From Phlebiopsis flavidoalba (Eukaryota; Basidiomycota; Agaricomycetes; Polyporales; Phanerochaetaceae), in assembly GCA_035772785.1 (NCBI GenBank), contig JAOCPU010000001.1, positions 2,108,001 to 2,172,000 of the forward strand: a stretch of DNA of 64,000 nt, written 5' to 3'. Positions within the stretch are counted from its first letter, which is position 1; each line of letters opens with the position of its first letter. Of the stretch, positions 52,175-63,853 are shown piece by piece. The notes under the pieces are model-generated. The model searched no databases. It had not been told where the DNA came from and saw only the letters and a list, made by a program, of their open reading frames with translations. Both the position numbers and the translations under genes were made by a program.

Positions 52175-52702
52175 TCAAACACACATCAAGACGACATTGA
52201 GGTTTGCATAGACAGGGCGAAAAATTGTGCGTGTCGTCGCAGAAGCCGGCGGCATCAGTCGAAATGAGCCCAGTGTCCCCCCCCGGGCACACGAGCCTAC
52301 ATTTCTCGCAGTCGGCGCGAGGTCCCCATCGTGAAGCGCGGCTTCTTGGCAGAGGTCCGGGTAGACGGTGTGGGCATCTGATCGAAAGGAGGGTGTTCGA
52401 AGGTAGGTGCGGGGGTTTGCGCTGGAGACGAGAAGTTCGATGTTTGAGGGGAAGGGTAGACTGAGGGTATCCGTAGATGCTATGGGAGAAGGATACGAGA
52501 GAGACGGCGAGTACAGTGAAGTTGACGACGAAATGTGTGGCGGAAGCGAAGAGTATGAGCTGGATGTGTTGTGGTTGGATGAGAGCAAGCCTGATGTAGA
52601 ATGAGCATATAGGTATGGAGAGTGTCCGTTGTGCGAGACGAGTGAAGACAGAGCAGGAGAATCAAGGGTTTGCGGCATTAACATCGGCTCGTCGTGGTCC
52701 AT
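52175..52702 (-). CDS. Ser/Tyr/Pro-rich hypothetical protein
   Basis: An ATG frame of 175 codons with a strongly biased first half (Ser, Tyr, Pro, Leu: HISSSTSLYSPSLSYPSP) followed by a more ordinary second half. The bias is like that of disordered regions of fungal regulators, but no DNA-binding or other domain is visible. It could be the first exon of a larger gene running to the left. Reading frame length exceeds what I expect by chance, so it is listed with low confidence. Confidence 0.3.
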   Translation of the reverse strand: MDHDEPMLMPQTLDSPALSSLVSHNGHSPYLYAHSTSGLLSSNHNTSSSYSSLPPHISSSTSLYSPSLSYPSPIASTDTLSLPFPSNIELLVSSANPRTYLRTPSFRSDAHTVYPDLCQEAALHDGDLAPTARNVGSCARGGTLGSFRLMPPASATTRTIFRPVYANLNVVLMCV

Positions 52703-54278
52703 ATTTTCTAGTTGGTGAGCGACAGGTGGTAAAAAAAGGTTTTATCGAAGCAAAGAAAGCGAGCAGAGATCAAACCGCTCATGTACTTGGAGAGCAAGAC
52801 CCCTTGGGCGTACCATATTTTCATCTTGACTTCCAAAGGGTTCTACAATAGGCGGCAGCTTCGCGTTGTCGTTTGAGATCATGTTTGTCAATACTCAAGC
52901 TGCGTGTTCTGTGGACCCAGTCTTCGGACACTTGTCGATCCCCCGCATAGCGGGCGGCTGGCCCGCCACTGGAGGAGACGGAAGAGCTTGCGGGAAAGAG
53001 CCTGCTGGTATAGCAACCCAGTGAGATACGTTTCTATATCCAAAGCGATTGTTATGATATGCGAGCGGAGAGCAGAAACCAGACCGAATGCGCACATTAG
53101 GTGCGATCATGTGGACTGGGCGACGGAGGTGAGCGAGCACGTTTTGTCTTGCCAGACCGTGGGGGGGGTGCGGAAACGACGGTGAGCGGAATGTCGATGT
53201 CCATAAGGGATACAGAAGCTTTCCTTTATTAGAGAGCTAAAATTAGGAATTAGGTTTTGGATGGTTAATAAGAGGGTTGGTGGTAGAATGCAAGGACAAC
53301 ACATGATTGGAAACGAGGTGTGGGCCGCAGCCAGGGGGGGTCCATGTTGTTTGCACTAAGCGACCTAGAAACCGTCTGTCCGCGTGTGGTGTGTCAAACC
53401 ACCTAACTTCTTCCCGGGTCCTGCGCGGGCGCCCTACCACACCAAAAAATCCAGCGAAAAGTGAGCTGCTTATATGTTGTCTGGACACCGCCCCCCCGCA
53501 TAACGTTGAGGCCTCCCCGGCCTATTACACGCAAAAAATTAAGACAATGTAGTTTTGTACATTACAAATATTGTTTAGAAGCAAATAAACCGGCCATCCT
53601 TGCAGGTAAAGTCCCTGAGCACCTCACCAGGCTCACTGGGTGGTGGACGTGAATGTAACGTCCTGACACGGGGTTTTTTTGTGCAGATTTTCCGTCGTTA
53701 AAACTGGGTAATGGAGCTTATTAGGAGTAACTCACGAGGCTTCTTCGATGAATGTTTTGGGGTCTGTGGAGACGACACACAATCCTACTCGACTGGGTGC
53801 GGACTCCCTCCCCTCCCGCTGGTATCGAGTCTACGGGGTCCCACGCCTTGTGAGCTACTGTTAGAGCTCCATTAGCGCTGGTCGTCAAGTAGGATTCGGC
53901 TTGTGTGCTTGCAGCAACGGACCCCCCCTGGCCCGCACTCTTAAAAGTGCGAGGGGAGGCTGCGAAGCGAGCGCCGTGCCACAACGCGCCCTTTAGCGCT
54001 TCGGCGCGTCATGATCTCAATCTAGCAGGCCCTCAAGCATTAACGAAGGAGGTATCGTGTATAAAAATACAGGCAGTGAGCCTGGAGAGAATTCGCGGAG
54101 CATCGATGTACGTCGGGTGGCCATGAAGTAGCAAAAGCTCGCCAAACATTACTCCTCTTCTACAGATGGTTCTACACATTTTCTACAACAGTAACATGAT
54201 TACAAACTACAATCCAGCAAGATACCAATACAGCACTTCGTTTTGCGAGCAGGTCTAGATTGACGACGACGAACGCAT
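52703..54278. other. Gene-poor stretch upstream of the trehalose phosphorylase 3' end
   Basis: About 1.6 kb without a supported gene. Small open frames occur on both strands (52888-53140 minus, 53721-53984 minus, 53905-54126 plus). There are several G or C runs, for example near 53160, 53333 and 53490. I see no repeat structure that I can define. Confidence 0.35.
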
Positions 54279-57042
54279 CTATCCCTGGACGTTCAAGCCG
54301 GAGCGAGGCAACCTCGGCTCGCCCTCCTTATACGGCTCGCCCGTCTCAGCGCGGAGTAGATCGTTGAGCCACGCGCCGTGGGGCTTAATCTTCTGCTTGC
54401 GCGACGCAAACATAACGGCGAGGTACATCCAGGACGCGGCGTTACCGACGGTGGCCGTGACCTCGTCCGAGACGTGCGTCTTCGCGTACTCGCACATGTC
54501 GTCGTAGAGGTCGTTCGTTGGTGTAGAGGTCGAACATATGCTTCGCGACGGTGCCATTGTCGCCGACGTCGACGAGGTAGCCGCTCTTGCCGTGCTCGAT
54601 CTGGAGGGGGATACCGCCAGTTCGGGACGCGATGACGGTGTGGCTGTGCCCGCCGTGCAGAGCCTCGGAGACCTTCACTTCGAAGCCCTCGCGAGTGGAG
54701 AGCTGCAAAAGCAAACTTGGCGTTTGGCCCATGAGGACGTTCAGGACTGGGCGAGGTGAGCACCATTCTGACCCGTTCAAACACGAAATACTCACGCTGT
54801 GGTCGCTTGGCGGGCACCTCATGTAGACGATATCCTTCGCATACTGGGCGTACTTGCCGTGGACAAGATCAGGCGACCTGATCGTAAATGATGCTGGCAT
54901 CGGGTCGTCAACGGCGCCGTGACCGCAGATGAGCAATTGTGGGATCTCCTCGGGGTGACCTTGCCTTGGAGAAGGACGCGGAACTTGGCGTAGGATGTCG
55001 AGGACGTTGGGATACCCTTCGACGGGTCGAAACGAGCGATCTGGACGATGTACTCGCGAGCGGGCCAACCAAGCTCGACCATCTTCTCCTTGGCACACAG
55101 GGTACTGGAACTCGCCCATGTAGTTACTGGGTGTCCCAAGGAGCAAGCTCCTTGTTCAAACCATCGAGCCTGGTTATTGAGGTTATACACTGTCAACCCG
55201 AGAACATCGAACTCTTAACGTACCAGTCAGTTGCAGCACCGAGGAGGGCGAGCTTCTCTCCGGCACATCGCTGGGAACGAACTTGTTCACGGGGTGGCTG
55301 ATGAACAAGTCGGAATATTGGATGTTATTCCACAGGTACTGCCAGAAACCTCCTACTGAGGAGAGCCATTCTGGTGTACGAGATCGCTACGGATCTCGAT
55401 GTGGGAACGATATATGATAGGCAGGTCAGGCCGGACCTTCTTGATGAGTGGGATGAGACCTGGCATCTGGGGGTCATCTGTGTCAATTCATTAGCACTGA
55501 GCTTGAGAGCCTTGGAGCAGATTATCTGAATAGACGCACCGATGAACGCGATATCGCATCCGCCAGGGGCCAATGGGCCGCCCTCGGCAGTCCCACCGCA
55601 GACCGTTCTTGAGAATCCACGCATCGAAGTTGTCCTTCTGATCCTTGGTCAGGCGGAGGCTGGGGTCTGCCACGCCTTGCAGGATGTTGTGGTTGTTCTT
55701 GGTTGTCCGGAATACCGATGGCGACGGGTTGGGAACGTACCTAACAAAAAGGTTAGTCAAGATTACATTTTCTCATGCACGAAGCCAGCCGCCACAAGGG
55801 CGCATGCGTCCGTGCGAGAAGGATATACTCACCAGGCACAGTCAACGTCGATGGCGCTGAAGAAACGAATGAGCGCATGACGCATCTGTCATCGCGAGGG
55901 TATGTGAGTATTGGTATAGACACGGCTAGGCCGAAGCGGGTGCACTTACGAGGGCAACACCACCTGCGAACACCGATCAAAAGAAAAAGGCGACAAAGCG
56001 ATCAATTTCCGCTCAATACAATGCAGAAAGGGTGCTACCCCGCACTCACCGCCTTGTGGGGTAGACGAGAAGAAACCCATCTTGATCTTCTTCTCGCGGA
56101 GTTCATCTGCAAGTTTGTTGACGGCATTCCAGGTACCCTCACCCACGGACTGGCGGTAAACGTCCAAATCGTCAATAAGATGGATCTTGCCTCCCGCGTC
56201 CACTGCCACTTGGTTGCGTGCGGCGATGCTTAGGCGGGGGTTGTTGTTAGGTCCGAAATACATAATACATTTGCGTGCCGCAGTAATCGGCCTGCTCGTC
56301 CACTGTGCGGGGGATGGGCAGCGCTTTTTGTCCCACACCCGAGGAGAGTTTTGCCGCCCTCGGGGACTTGAGAGGCCCTCGACATAGACAGTCGGTGTCC
56401 TCGGCACCAGATGGTGACGGTAAGAACCGGTGGTCGAGGAGATATGCGGTGTTTGATGTTTGGGCGGGTGAGAGAGTCCGTGTGGAAGGGTTTAATATTG
56501 ACACGACGGGGACGATATCTAGGTCGAGCCAGAGGCGGGTGCACAGGTTTGGGCCTGGATGAAGCCATCAGCTATCAGCTAATCTAGAATATCACGTGTG
56601 ACGCATTATTACACACCTCCTTGAGCAAGCTGAGGGTGACACCAGCACCGAGGAACTTGCACAGGTGCTCTTGAGAGAACTTGCGCAGAGCGTCGAGAAC
56701 GTGCTTCTCGATCTCCTCGGCCTGAGAGTCCGGGCTCGGTAGGGTCGTAGGGGAACAAGTGCTGGACGCGAAGTCGGTGTTGTTGTAGACCGAATCGTGG
56801 ATCGAGATGGCGACCTCAAAGCCGGTGTTGTTGTTGATCACGGCGCCGGCAATACCGGCCCACATGGGCTACCAAAACGGGCAAGCTGTCAGGGGGATTG
56901 GCGACGCGTCGTAGGTCGCTGACACTCACAGTGAGGTGGGAGTAGCTGGTGACATTCGGACGCTTCGCCGAAACAACGCTTGAGAGCCTGCGGCGCAGGG
57001 TGTCGGAGTGTTTTGGACTGGAACTGGGTGGGGAGGAGCCAT
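54279..57042 (-). CDS. Trehalose phosphorylase (retaining, GT4 family)
   Basis: It reversibly splits trehalose with phosphate into glucose and alpha-glucose-1-phosphate in the cytosol, an enzyme typical of mushrooms. ATG at 57042 gives MAPPH, then LRRRLSSVVSAKRPNVTSY and an intron. Blocks: PMWAGIAGAVINNNTGFEVA, VAISIHDSVYNNTDFASS, KFLGAGVTLSLLKEV, FGPNNNPRLSIAARN, KIHLIDDLDVYRQSVGEGTW, VPNPSPSVFRTTKNNHNILQ, GWPAREYIVQIARFDPSKGI, VMRCPPSD-type motif, STREGFEVKVSEALHGG, RTGGIPLQIEHGKSGYLVD, and the end KIKPHGAWLNDLL, PRSGLNVQG, stop at 54279-54281. The GT4 nucleotide/phosphate loop (STREGFE) is present. Two extra bases in short homopolymers break the first 15 codons. Length of about 740 residues fits the family. 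The match is very strong along the whole length. Confidence 0.93.
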
Positions 57043-58737
57043 CGTACGGGGGTGATGATACGGTGAGGGTGGATTTGGTGAGATGGGGATGAGGTTTATA
57101 TAGGTTTTGGGCGTCCGAGGCGGGTGGCTCCAGAAGGTGGGGAAGGGTGGTCCTGGAATAGAAAAATAGAGGCGTGCGCGTGTAAGGCGTGTGTGCTCGA
57201 AGCAAGATGGTCAAGGCTGGGGGTCCGTCCATCCCAAGCTCTCATCAGACCCGCCAGGTGACGAGCGTCACAAAGCTACTAGGTCATCCCACGTGGCCTC
57301 CCCCCAAAAACGGCGCTCCTCGAACGCGCCACCGCAGCCACCATCCAGCTGCAGGAGATCCACCAGCAGGTACGGTTTATCCCCCGACGAACGCAAGCAA
57401 GTGCTTTTTTTGCCCGCGCCGCGCTCGTCGACCCTGCAGGCGACCCCGCGTCGAGCAATGACCGCCGCCCCCGCAACATCGGTAGATAATCATTGCACGA
57501 TGCTGACGTCTGCCAATGCGGCAAGCATTCGGCCTAACCTAACGTCAGCCCACAGTCAGTAAGGGGTCCCTTCTTCAGCAACATCTGATATGCAGAGCGA
57601 AATGGCTTGGAGCGTGTGTGTTTTGGTGGACACCGAGACGGCAAACAGAATGCGCTAGTAAATGATTCAGTTCCTCGGGCAGAGCCGAGCAGGGATGGCC
57701 ACGCCGGTAACCCTCTTTGCAAACCGCCTATGACAATGCACGCCGGAAATGAATCAGTGATAATCCTCTAAGAGAACAGAACCTTGCCTTGTCGATTTGC
57801 GACGTGGGGGTCTTGAGTAGATCACTTGACTATGTGCCTTTGTCTGCATATACACGACACGAGGCTGGATTGGCGCAGAATTCGCACCCGGGGTAGCGGC
57901 GGACGGGTACAAGGTGCCTAGAAAGAAAGGTCAGACGACTTTTTTCGACTCGAAGGCGAACTACATTTTGTAGTCAGTTTACAATGACGAACCCACTTTT
58001 TGACGCACCACACACGCCAGCAAGTCATGACCGCTTCGTGGACGCAGTCGAAGGACTGCGATTCGATTGTAGTAGCTTAGATTCGAGTGAAGAAGGGCTC
58101 ATCGTGGTCAGCGCGAGGCAGGTTTCTATCGTAATGCTGGATGAATGCATGGGCATTTATAGTGCGGACCTGACCAATTTTCATTCATGCATCACTCACG
58201 AAAGTCTTCTAGCGTCACACACTCTACGACAACTCGCGCTACGTAGGGGACCACATGCTTTGCTCTCGATGAAAAGCTATTGCTAGTCTCAGTTTGAGTG
58301 CAATTCGGCGCAGCGATTCATTCGAGGCGGTAGCCAACGAGGAACATAAAACACTCACCAGAATTCGCGTCCGCGTCGCGTCGCGTGTGTTACCATCACT
58401 TGTCACAGGTGTCTCACAGATGTGGGGACGTCACTCGTCACTCTTCACGCCGCTTTACGTTTCGAGAACCAGGTTCGACTCGACCACCGGGAGCTCGACG
58501 GCGCCCGGCAGCGTGCACATCAGACACCGGCATCGATAGCATTCTTGGAACGCCGGGCATCCGCTCGGACATTCCTCCTCTTTTCCTGGCCTTGCTTGTG
58601 GCTAGCCCGTCTAGTCTCTCCTCTCGTCTCAGACTGGCCGAACTCGCGCCTGAAACGATCCGTTGTCCGACTGGCGGACAGCTTCGTCATCCCTCTCAAG
58701 GCCCGCCCATCGCTTGCACGTTGCAGCGCTGACTGGG
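57043..58737. other. Divergent promoter region, trehalose phosphorylase / TFIIB-like gene
   Basis: About 1.7 kb. Open frames such as 57984-58286 (100 codons, plus) and 58385-58732 have no family content. A 5' exon of the TFIIB-like gene is possible but not needed, because its zinc ribbon starts at 58738. Confidence 0.35.
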
Positions 58738-60829
58738 ATGAGTGAAGGAAGATGCTGTGGCATGTGGCGAACCAACTATCTATGAAGAGGAGCTAGGCTC
58801 TGCCGTTTGCACAAGTCTGCGGTACTCTCGCCAAACCCTTCTCGAACATCTTTGGCTTCTCATCTTGAACATGTGGATACTTCTGGATGATGAACGTAAC
58901 GCCACACACGAATTCAAATCAGGGAAGCACACTGATAAGGACGAAATGGCTGGGCTCTTGCTGGTCAAGACAAGAGCACCAGGGATAGGAGAAACACGTG
59001 TGTGCTCTCTTCGCAGCCCTACATTGAAAAGGCTATTGACAAATTGAATTTGTAGATATCCATGCACGAATTTATTCGTACTCTGGCTGGACGTTGTGTC
59101 TTGCGCAAGCTCGGTTGCCAGAGGGCAAGCTGTCTTTGACCAAACAATGGCAAAAGGAAACGTTTCCGATGGGGCCGCAAGGCTAAGCTATTGGCAGGGG
59201 CGTCCTTGGGCTATCGCTCTTCGCGAAGCAAACAAGAGTGATTCGTTGCGCGATATCGCAGTAAGTAAGTCAAGTCAGATTCTCATAATAAAGAAACTGT
59301 CCTAGACCCTGTTTTTTTCTCCCATGCATCTCATAGGCTGTGCGTTGACTGTGGTTCCGCATTTTACTGTAGTATCTTCTCGAAGAACCCTTACACTTCT
59401 CTCTCGAAGGTCTTCAAGTCGACGATCGAACCTCTTACAGCTAAAGCTCGCTCGGCTGATACCCGCGCAACATCTCCATGCCCTCCAGATCGTTCACCTG
59501 CTCTCTATCATCAGGGACCCGCCTCTGTTCCGTCTCAACTACATTCTAATTCTTGCTCCGTTGGAAAATTTTCAGATGTCTGCAGTTCAGCGGACAGCGA
59601 CTTCTCTTTCTCACGTCGTATCGCGCGTCCCGTCGTTGGCGTGCCTGCCCACTGCTTTCTACTGTATGCGCCATCTTGATGCTGGCCCTCGAAGGCGAAA
59701 CTCGCTGCTTCACTTGCCCAAGCCGTTGTGCTCTCGCCCAGGCCCTCGGGGCACGCGTTGGCGTGAGCAAAGCGACCGTTATGCAGCGATACAAGGTTGT
59801 TTACGACTTGGTCGAAGAATACATCCGAGATGTGCCCTGGCTAGAAGCCCACGAGCGTAAGGGAAAGGGTCGGTCGAAGGTCGCAAAACGCGTGGTCGTT
59901 TGCTCGTTGGCCTGAAAGATGTCGTGCAATTTCAGGAGGAGTTGTGGATGAAGAAGCTAGAGAGCACAGGACGATTGGTGTTGGATATCGAGGTCGAGAG
60001 CACCGACAAGGAGATGAGGAACTTCGAGCATCGCGACTTCGGAGCATTCAGACGGTATGTCGGTCATGGCCAAATCAGCGTATTGCCAGCAGAGAAGACG
60101 ACTCTGTCCCACAGCCCAAGAAGGTCCGCAAATCTGCGCCACGACCGTGCCATCGAGCGAGCTTCGCAGTTCTTGCTGCGCCCTCTTTGCGAAGCGTGCA
60201 AATCCCACTTCCGCCAATCTCGCCCATCCACAAGGACGAACCCGACTTGCTCGATCACTTTTTCACCGCGGACGAGTCGACATTGTCGCATTGCATTCGT
60301 CCATCCTCCGACGCGACTACAGATGCTCGCAACGTCCCGAGGGGAAGAAGCCATCGTTTGATGATGACCTATTCGAGGAAGGAGAAATGGAAGCGCTTCT
60401 ACGAACTCCCGATGAAGTTGAAGTCCTTAGACAAACGCTTGCCCGCGATTGGGATATCATGCACGACAAATCCTTTTGAACTAACCTCTCACTCTCGCAA
60501 GAAGAAGGAAAGCGAAGAGATGAAGGAGACGAAGTTCTGGACTCGCCCATCAAGCGACGAACGAAGAGAGTCGACATGGCCGCGCTTGCCCGGGCTGCTC
60601 GATCCGAATACACACCTAGACGAGGTCGAGGTCGATGAAGATAGCGCATATAACATCGCCCTCGGCGACGAGTGGGATTTCAGCTTCTCACAAGATGACC
60701 ATGACAGCCAAGAATATAACCCGTGTGTCATGAGCCTCGCTGACGGTGGAAGAAGAAGTAGGAGGAGATGGAGACCGTTGTCTCCTGGCGCAAGGTGGCG
60801 GGTTCGACGAGGACAGATATGAAATATGA
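58738..60829 (+). CDS. TFIIB/Brf-family protein: zinc ribbon plus cyclin-like domain
   Basis: General transcription factors of this family bind TBP and RNA polymerase II or III promoters. ATG at 58738 opens MSEGRC. The zinc ribbon follows: CGEPTIYEEELGSAVCTSCG, read by dropping one base near 58812. Then come ALAGQDKSTRDRRNT, an intron (GTGTGTGC..TTGTAG), SMHEFIRTLAG, and RFRWGRKAKLLAGAS with AIALREANKSDSLRDIA (about 59155-59262), the first cyclin-like repeat. The second part has HLHALQIVHLLSIIRDPPLF, AVQRTATSLSHVVSRV, QALGARVGVSKATVMQRYKV and VYDLVEEYIRDVPWLEAHER, then KGRSKVAKRVVV and LKDVVQFQEELW. A charged tail (RRTKRVDMAALARAARSEYT) ends near DEDRYEI at 60827-60829. I favour a Brf1-like protein by domain order, but Pol II TFIIB or another paralogue is possible. 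Confidence 0.75.
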
Positions 60830-61063
60830 CACAGCTAATTAGTTGCAGTCCCTGCATTTCCTCTGTCCTTCATATTCCCTTTGGACATCTCACTATGCTA
60901 AATTTGTATAATATTGTAAATAAACGCGTTGTAATTCTACCCTCCTGCTTTACGGCATGGAAAACTGCTTCTTGCTTGTCTGAGATAGCGTGGCGCGACA
61001 CGTCCTCCCTCACACCACACTCCGCGTGTCCACAAGCGCCGTGTCACAACTCCTCTCCTCGAC

Positions 61064-62533
61064 ATGTCTCGCCCGTACACCCCCGCCGGGCTATGAACAG
61101 CGAACGGCGGAGGCCCCTTCGGCAAGAGCGTCGTATCCGACGTTCTTAACCCCACAAGAGACGGGTCTGCTCCAGCTGAAGGCGGCGGGAAGGGGTTTGT
61201 TTTGATGGCCTTCCGGTGGGATGGCGGGTCATCCGGCTTGTGTCCAGGTGTGTGCGCCGTCCGTGCATTTGAATATTGGGAGACTAACGAGGCCGCCATA
61301 TGTAGTGCGACGCTGAAGTGCGCTCTAACGTGTTCAAGTCTCTGTTGCTGAACACTGTGTCGCTCTCGTCCATATACTTTCTTCGTTTTCCTCCTCCTGC
61401 CTCCAGCCGCTCACACACGATCACACCCCACTGGCTCCGACGCAACGTAGGATGGTTCTATCAGATTCTGTGGCTGCTACCAGTGGTTGGAATATCCCTC
61501 TATCTTAACGTACGTGCTCATACGAACAATGTATCTTGTATGGTCTTACGAGTACTGCTTCCAGAGCACCTGGGTGTCAACACTTGGCTCTGCGGACGTA
61601 CACGCTCCAGCATGGGTCGCGTGCCACCGTAGAAGCTCCCTCGTCGTACATGGGCATCCTGAATTCTATTGCTACCTCGGCGTATCGCGTAGTTATGGTG
61701 TTCACATCGGTGGTCATCTCGTTCGCCCTTCGCTATATCCCCTACGCTGGACCGACTCTTGGCTTCATATTCCTATGCTGGGTTGACGCGTAGTCATCCT
61801 TTGTTGCTGCAATCTTTCTGGTTAGACATGCTCTGCGCCCCGCCAGCTTATTACTGCTTCGAGTGAGTGTCTATGCTCTTGGTGACCTGTGGTAAACTGA
61901 CGAGGGTTAGATTTATCTGGATTGCACGAGGCTATTCGCTTTCTCGGCGCATGCGACACCTTGAGGAGCGGTGGCTTACTATTTCGCCTTTGGTTCGTTG
62001 ACATACTAGCCTCATCACACAAAATTCTGACTGGGCCCTCTTAGGTCTTCCTTCGTACGACTGCTCTCTGTATGTGGGGCAGGCATCACTCTCGCGAAAT
62101 GCGGCCATCTCTTCGCGCTCGAATCTTCCCCGCCGTACGCCCCATCACCTGTGAGAACTGTGCGCTGACTGACACAACCCGCAGTACATCATCATGGCGA
62201 TACACGCACGACCTGCGCCCGTAGACCCTTACAACCCGACCGGCGGCGATCCTCTGAAACACCCATCGCCATTCATCCCGATTCGCGTTCCCGTATTCAC
62301 GCCTGTCGTCTGGCTCAACGACATTATCATACGGATTATCAGTCTGGTAGGCTACACAGGAAGGCCGACCTCATCGTCAGCAGCCACCGGACACGCGACG
62401 AGTGGGCAGTGACAACGTCGACAGTGTCGAGAGTGCGGAAGAAGGGGGAAGTATTCCCTTGCAGACCCTGCCGCCAGCCCCTTCGTCTACCGGTGGAACC
62501 AGAATTCGGGTGAGCCGAGGGACGAGAAGGTAA
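61064..62533 (+). CDS. EI24: EI24-family multi-pass membrane protein
   Basis: EI24 (etoposide-induced 2.4) proteins sit in the endoplasmic reticulum and are linked to autophagy and growth control in animals; the fungal role is less known. ATG at 61064 gives MSRPYTPAGL. After a frame break, ASYPTFLTPQET follows, then VFKSLLLNTVSLSSIYFLRF. Hydrophobic segments follow: NVGWFYQILWLLPVVGISLY, MGILNSIATSAYRVVMVFTS and ISFALRYIPYAGPTLGFIFL. Next come YYCFEFIWIARGYSFSRRMR with HLEERW, LPSYDCSLCMWG and FALESSP. The tail is MAIHARPAPVDPYNP, PSPFIPIRVPVFTPVVWLND, then SVESAEEGGSIPLQ, with the stop at 62531-62533. Convergent SEN34 ends 160 bases away. Confidence 0.86.
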
Positions 62534-62692
62534 CAGCAGACGCGAAGTTTGACTGAGGACCAATCCTCGACATTTACGACACTGGACTTTCCATCTCATA
62601 AAGACCAGCACTCTATGCACGATCTCACGTATTTTGCCACGAAATACCACACGTCCGTTCACTCATATACGTATATTCCATTCACATGTATA

Positions 62693-63853
62693 TCAACCGA
62701 ACCCTGCCCATTCGACCGAATAATACACGATACCTCCTGTTTCTTCTCGTCATATACCCACACAGGAGATGTGCTTTCTTTGTTGCAGTACCCAGTCGGC
62801 CGTGGGCGACGATCTCCATTGGGCGGATTGGGAATTCGGAGGATTCGTGCACGGTGGCGACAAAATGCGAGTGGTAGCGTAGCGGATCACCTGCATATCT
62901 TCTCAGCATCTGTGAAAGTCCTCCATAAAACACAAACACACCTGGATACACGAGAAAGTCTCCACCAAACTTGAATACCACCACCCATAAAGTGTTCCCC
63001 TTCTCCCACAAGTCCTGGAACACAGCGCATTTGGCCCGTTCGTAAAGTGTCGAGGGGTAGGTCCAGACCCCAGCCGCCTTCGCGTCCTCGAGCGTAGCGT
63101 ACGTCGCAGGTTCCGGGCTGTACCACTCCAGCTCCTGCGAATCCGCAGGGGCAGGGTAATTTGCATACACCGCGTTCGCTCCTGGCGGGCCACCCAAGGC
63201 GTCCCCGCTCGCTCCTCTTTCGCCTTCTCCTCAACAGGAGCAACGACAGGCGAAGCGTCAGGGTTCCGCGCCCTCAGCGAGTGCCTTCGCGCGCGCAGCT
63301 GCTGCCCGCTTCATCTCACGCCGCTTGCACGCTTACCTTACGCATCGCCTCTTCGCTCATGCCCCCGTGCATTGTCGCGTTGCTGGGTGTCCTTCTCTGT
63401 CGCGGCGAGTTGTGTGGTCCTGGAGGCTATGCGTTCTGCGTTCCAGCAGCGCCAGCCTCGGGGTGGGTGGGGGCACGGTGTGCGGTTGTGTCGTCCACGA
63501 GTACAGCGAGCTCTGTGAGAGTGATCATTGAGTCAATAGGGATAATCTGAGAGGGCTGGGCGCACATACGCTTTCGGACGAGGAGTCGTAGGACGACCTC
63601 TTCTGGCATGAGAACCAGCGGCACGCCGAGGAGAACACATTCTGCTGCGACAGATGCGGAAGCGTTCCCGTGAGCACGCCGCAGATATGGTGTTCGGCTC
63701 TGTAGTTATACGGCGAGTCTATCCTTCACCCCGGAAATGAGCCCTCGCAAGCAAGTCGGAGGCGGACCGAGGACTTAACCATCAACGTTTCCAGACGTAC
63801 GCCTTTCGGTTTGACACGCGTAATTCTATCTTTCGTGGTGTTTCAGCAGCCAT
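62693..63853 (-). CDS. SEN34: SEN34, catalytic subunit of tRNA-splicing endonuclease
   Basis: Sen34 cuts the 3' splice site of intron-containing pre-tRNAs. ATG at 63853 gives MAAETPRKIELRVSNRKAYV. An intron follows, then GVLTGTLPHLSQQNVF, VPLVLMPEEV, LAVLVDD and a charged linker. The nuclease domain reads LEWYSPEPATYATLEDAKAA, GVWTYPSTLYERAKCAVFQD and LWEKG, then HFMGGGI, FGGDFLVYPG, an intron, GDPLRYHSHFVATVHES, VAHGRLGTATKKAHLLC, and the C-terminus YYSVEWAGFG with the stop at 62693-62695. The catalytic Tyr, His (in YHSH) and Lys (in TKKAH) are all present. One base is misplaced at GEHFMGGG and another in the last 15 codons. Length of about 310-330 residues fits fungal Sen34. Confidence 0.88.
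62891..62941 (-). other. Short frame-preserving intron in SEN34
   Basis: Within VYPG and GDPLRYHSH there is a 51-base insert that starts GTGTGT and ends GCAG. It is divisible by three and has no stop codon, so failure to splice would insert 17 residues between the catalytic Tyr and His. Homologues lack these residues, so it is best read as an intron. Confidence 0.7.

Noticed and set aside
60937..61299. A 120-codon minus frame
   Set aside because: It overlaps the 5' part of EI24, whose plus-strand protein matches its family; the minus frame is a shadow.
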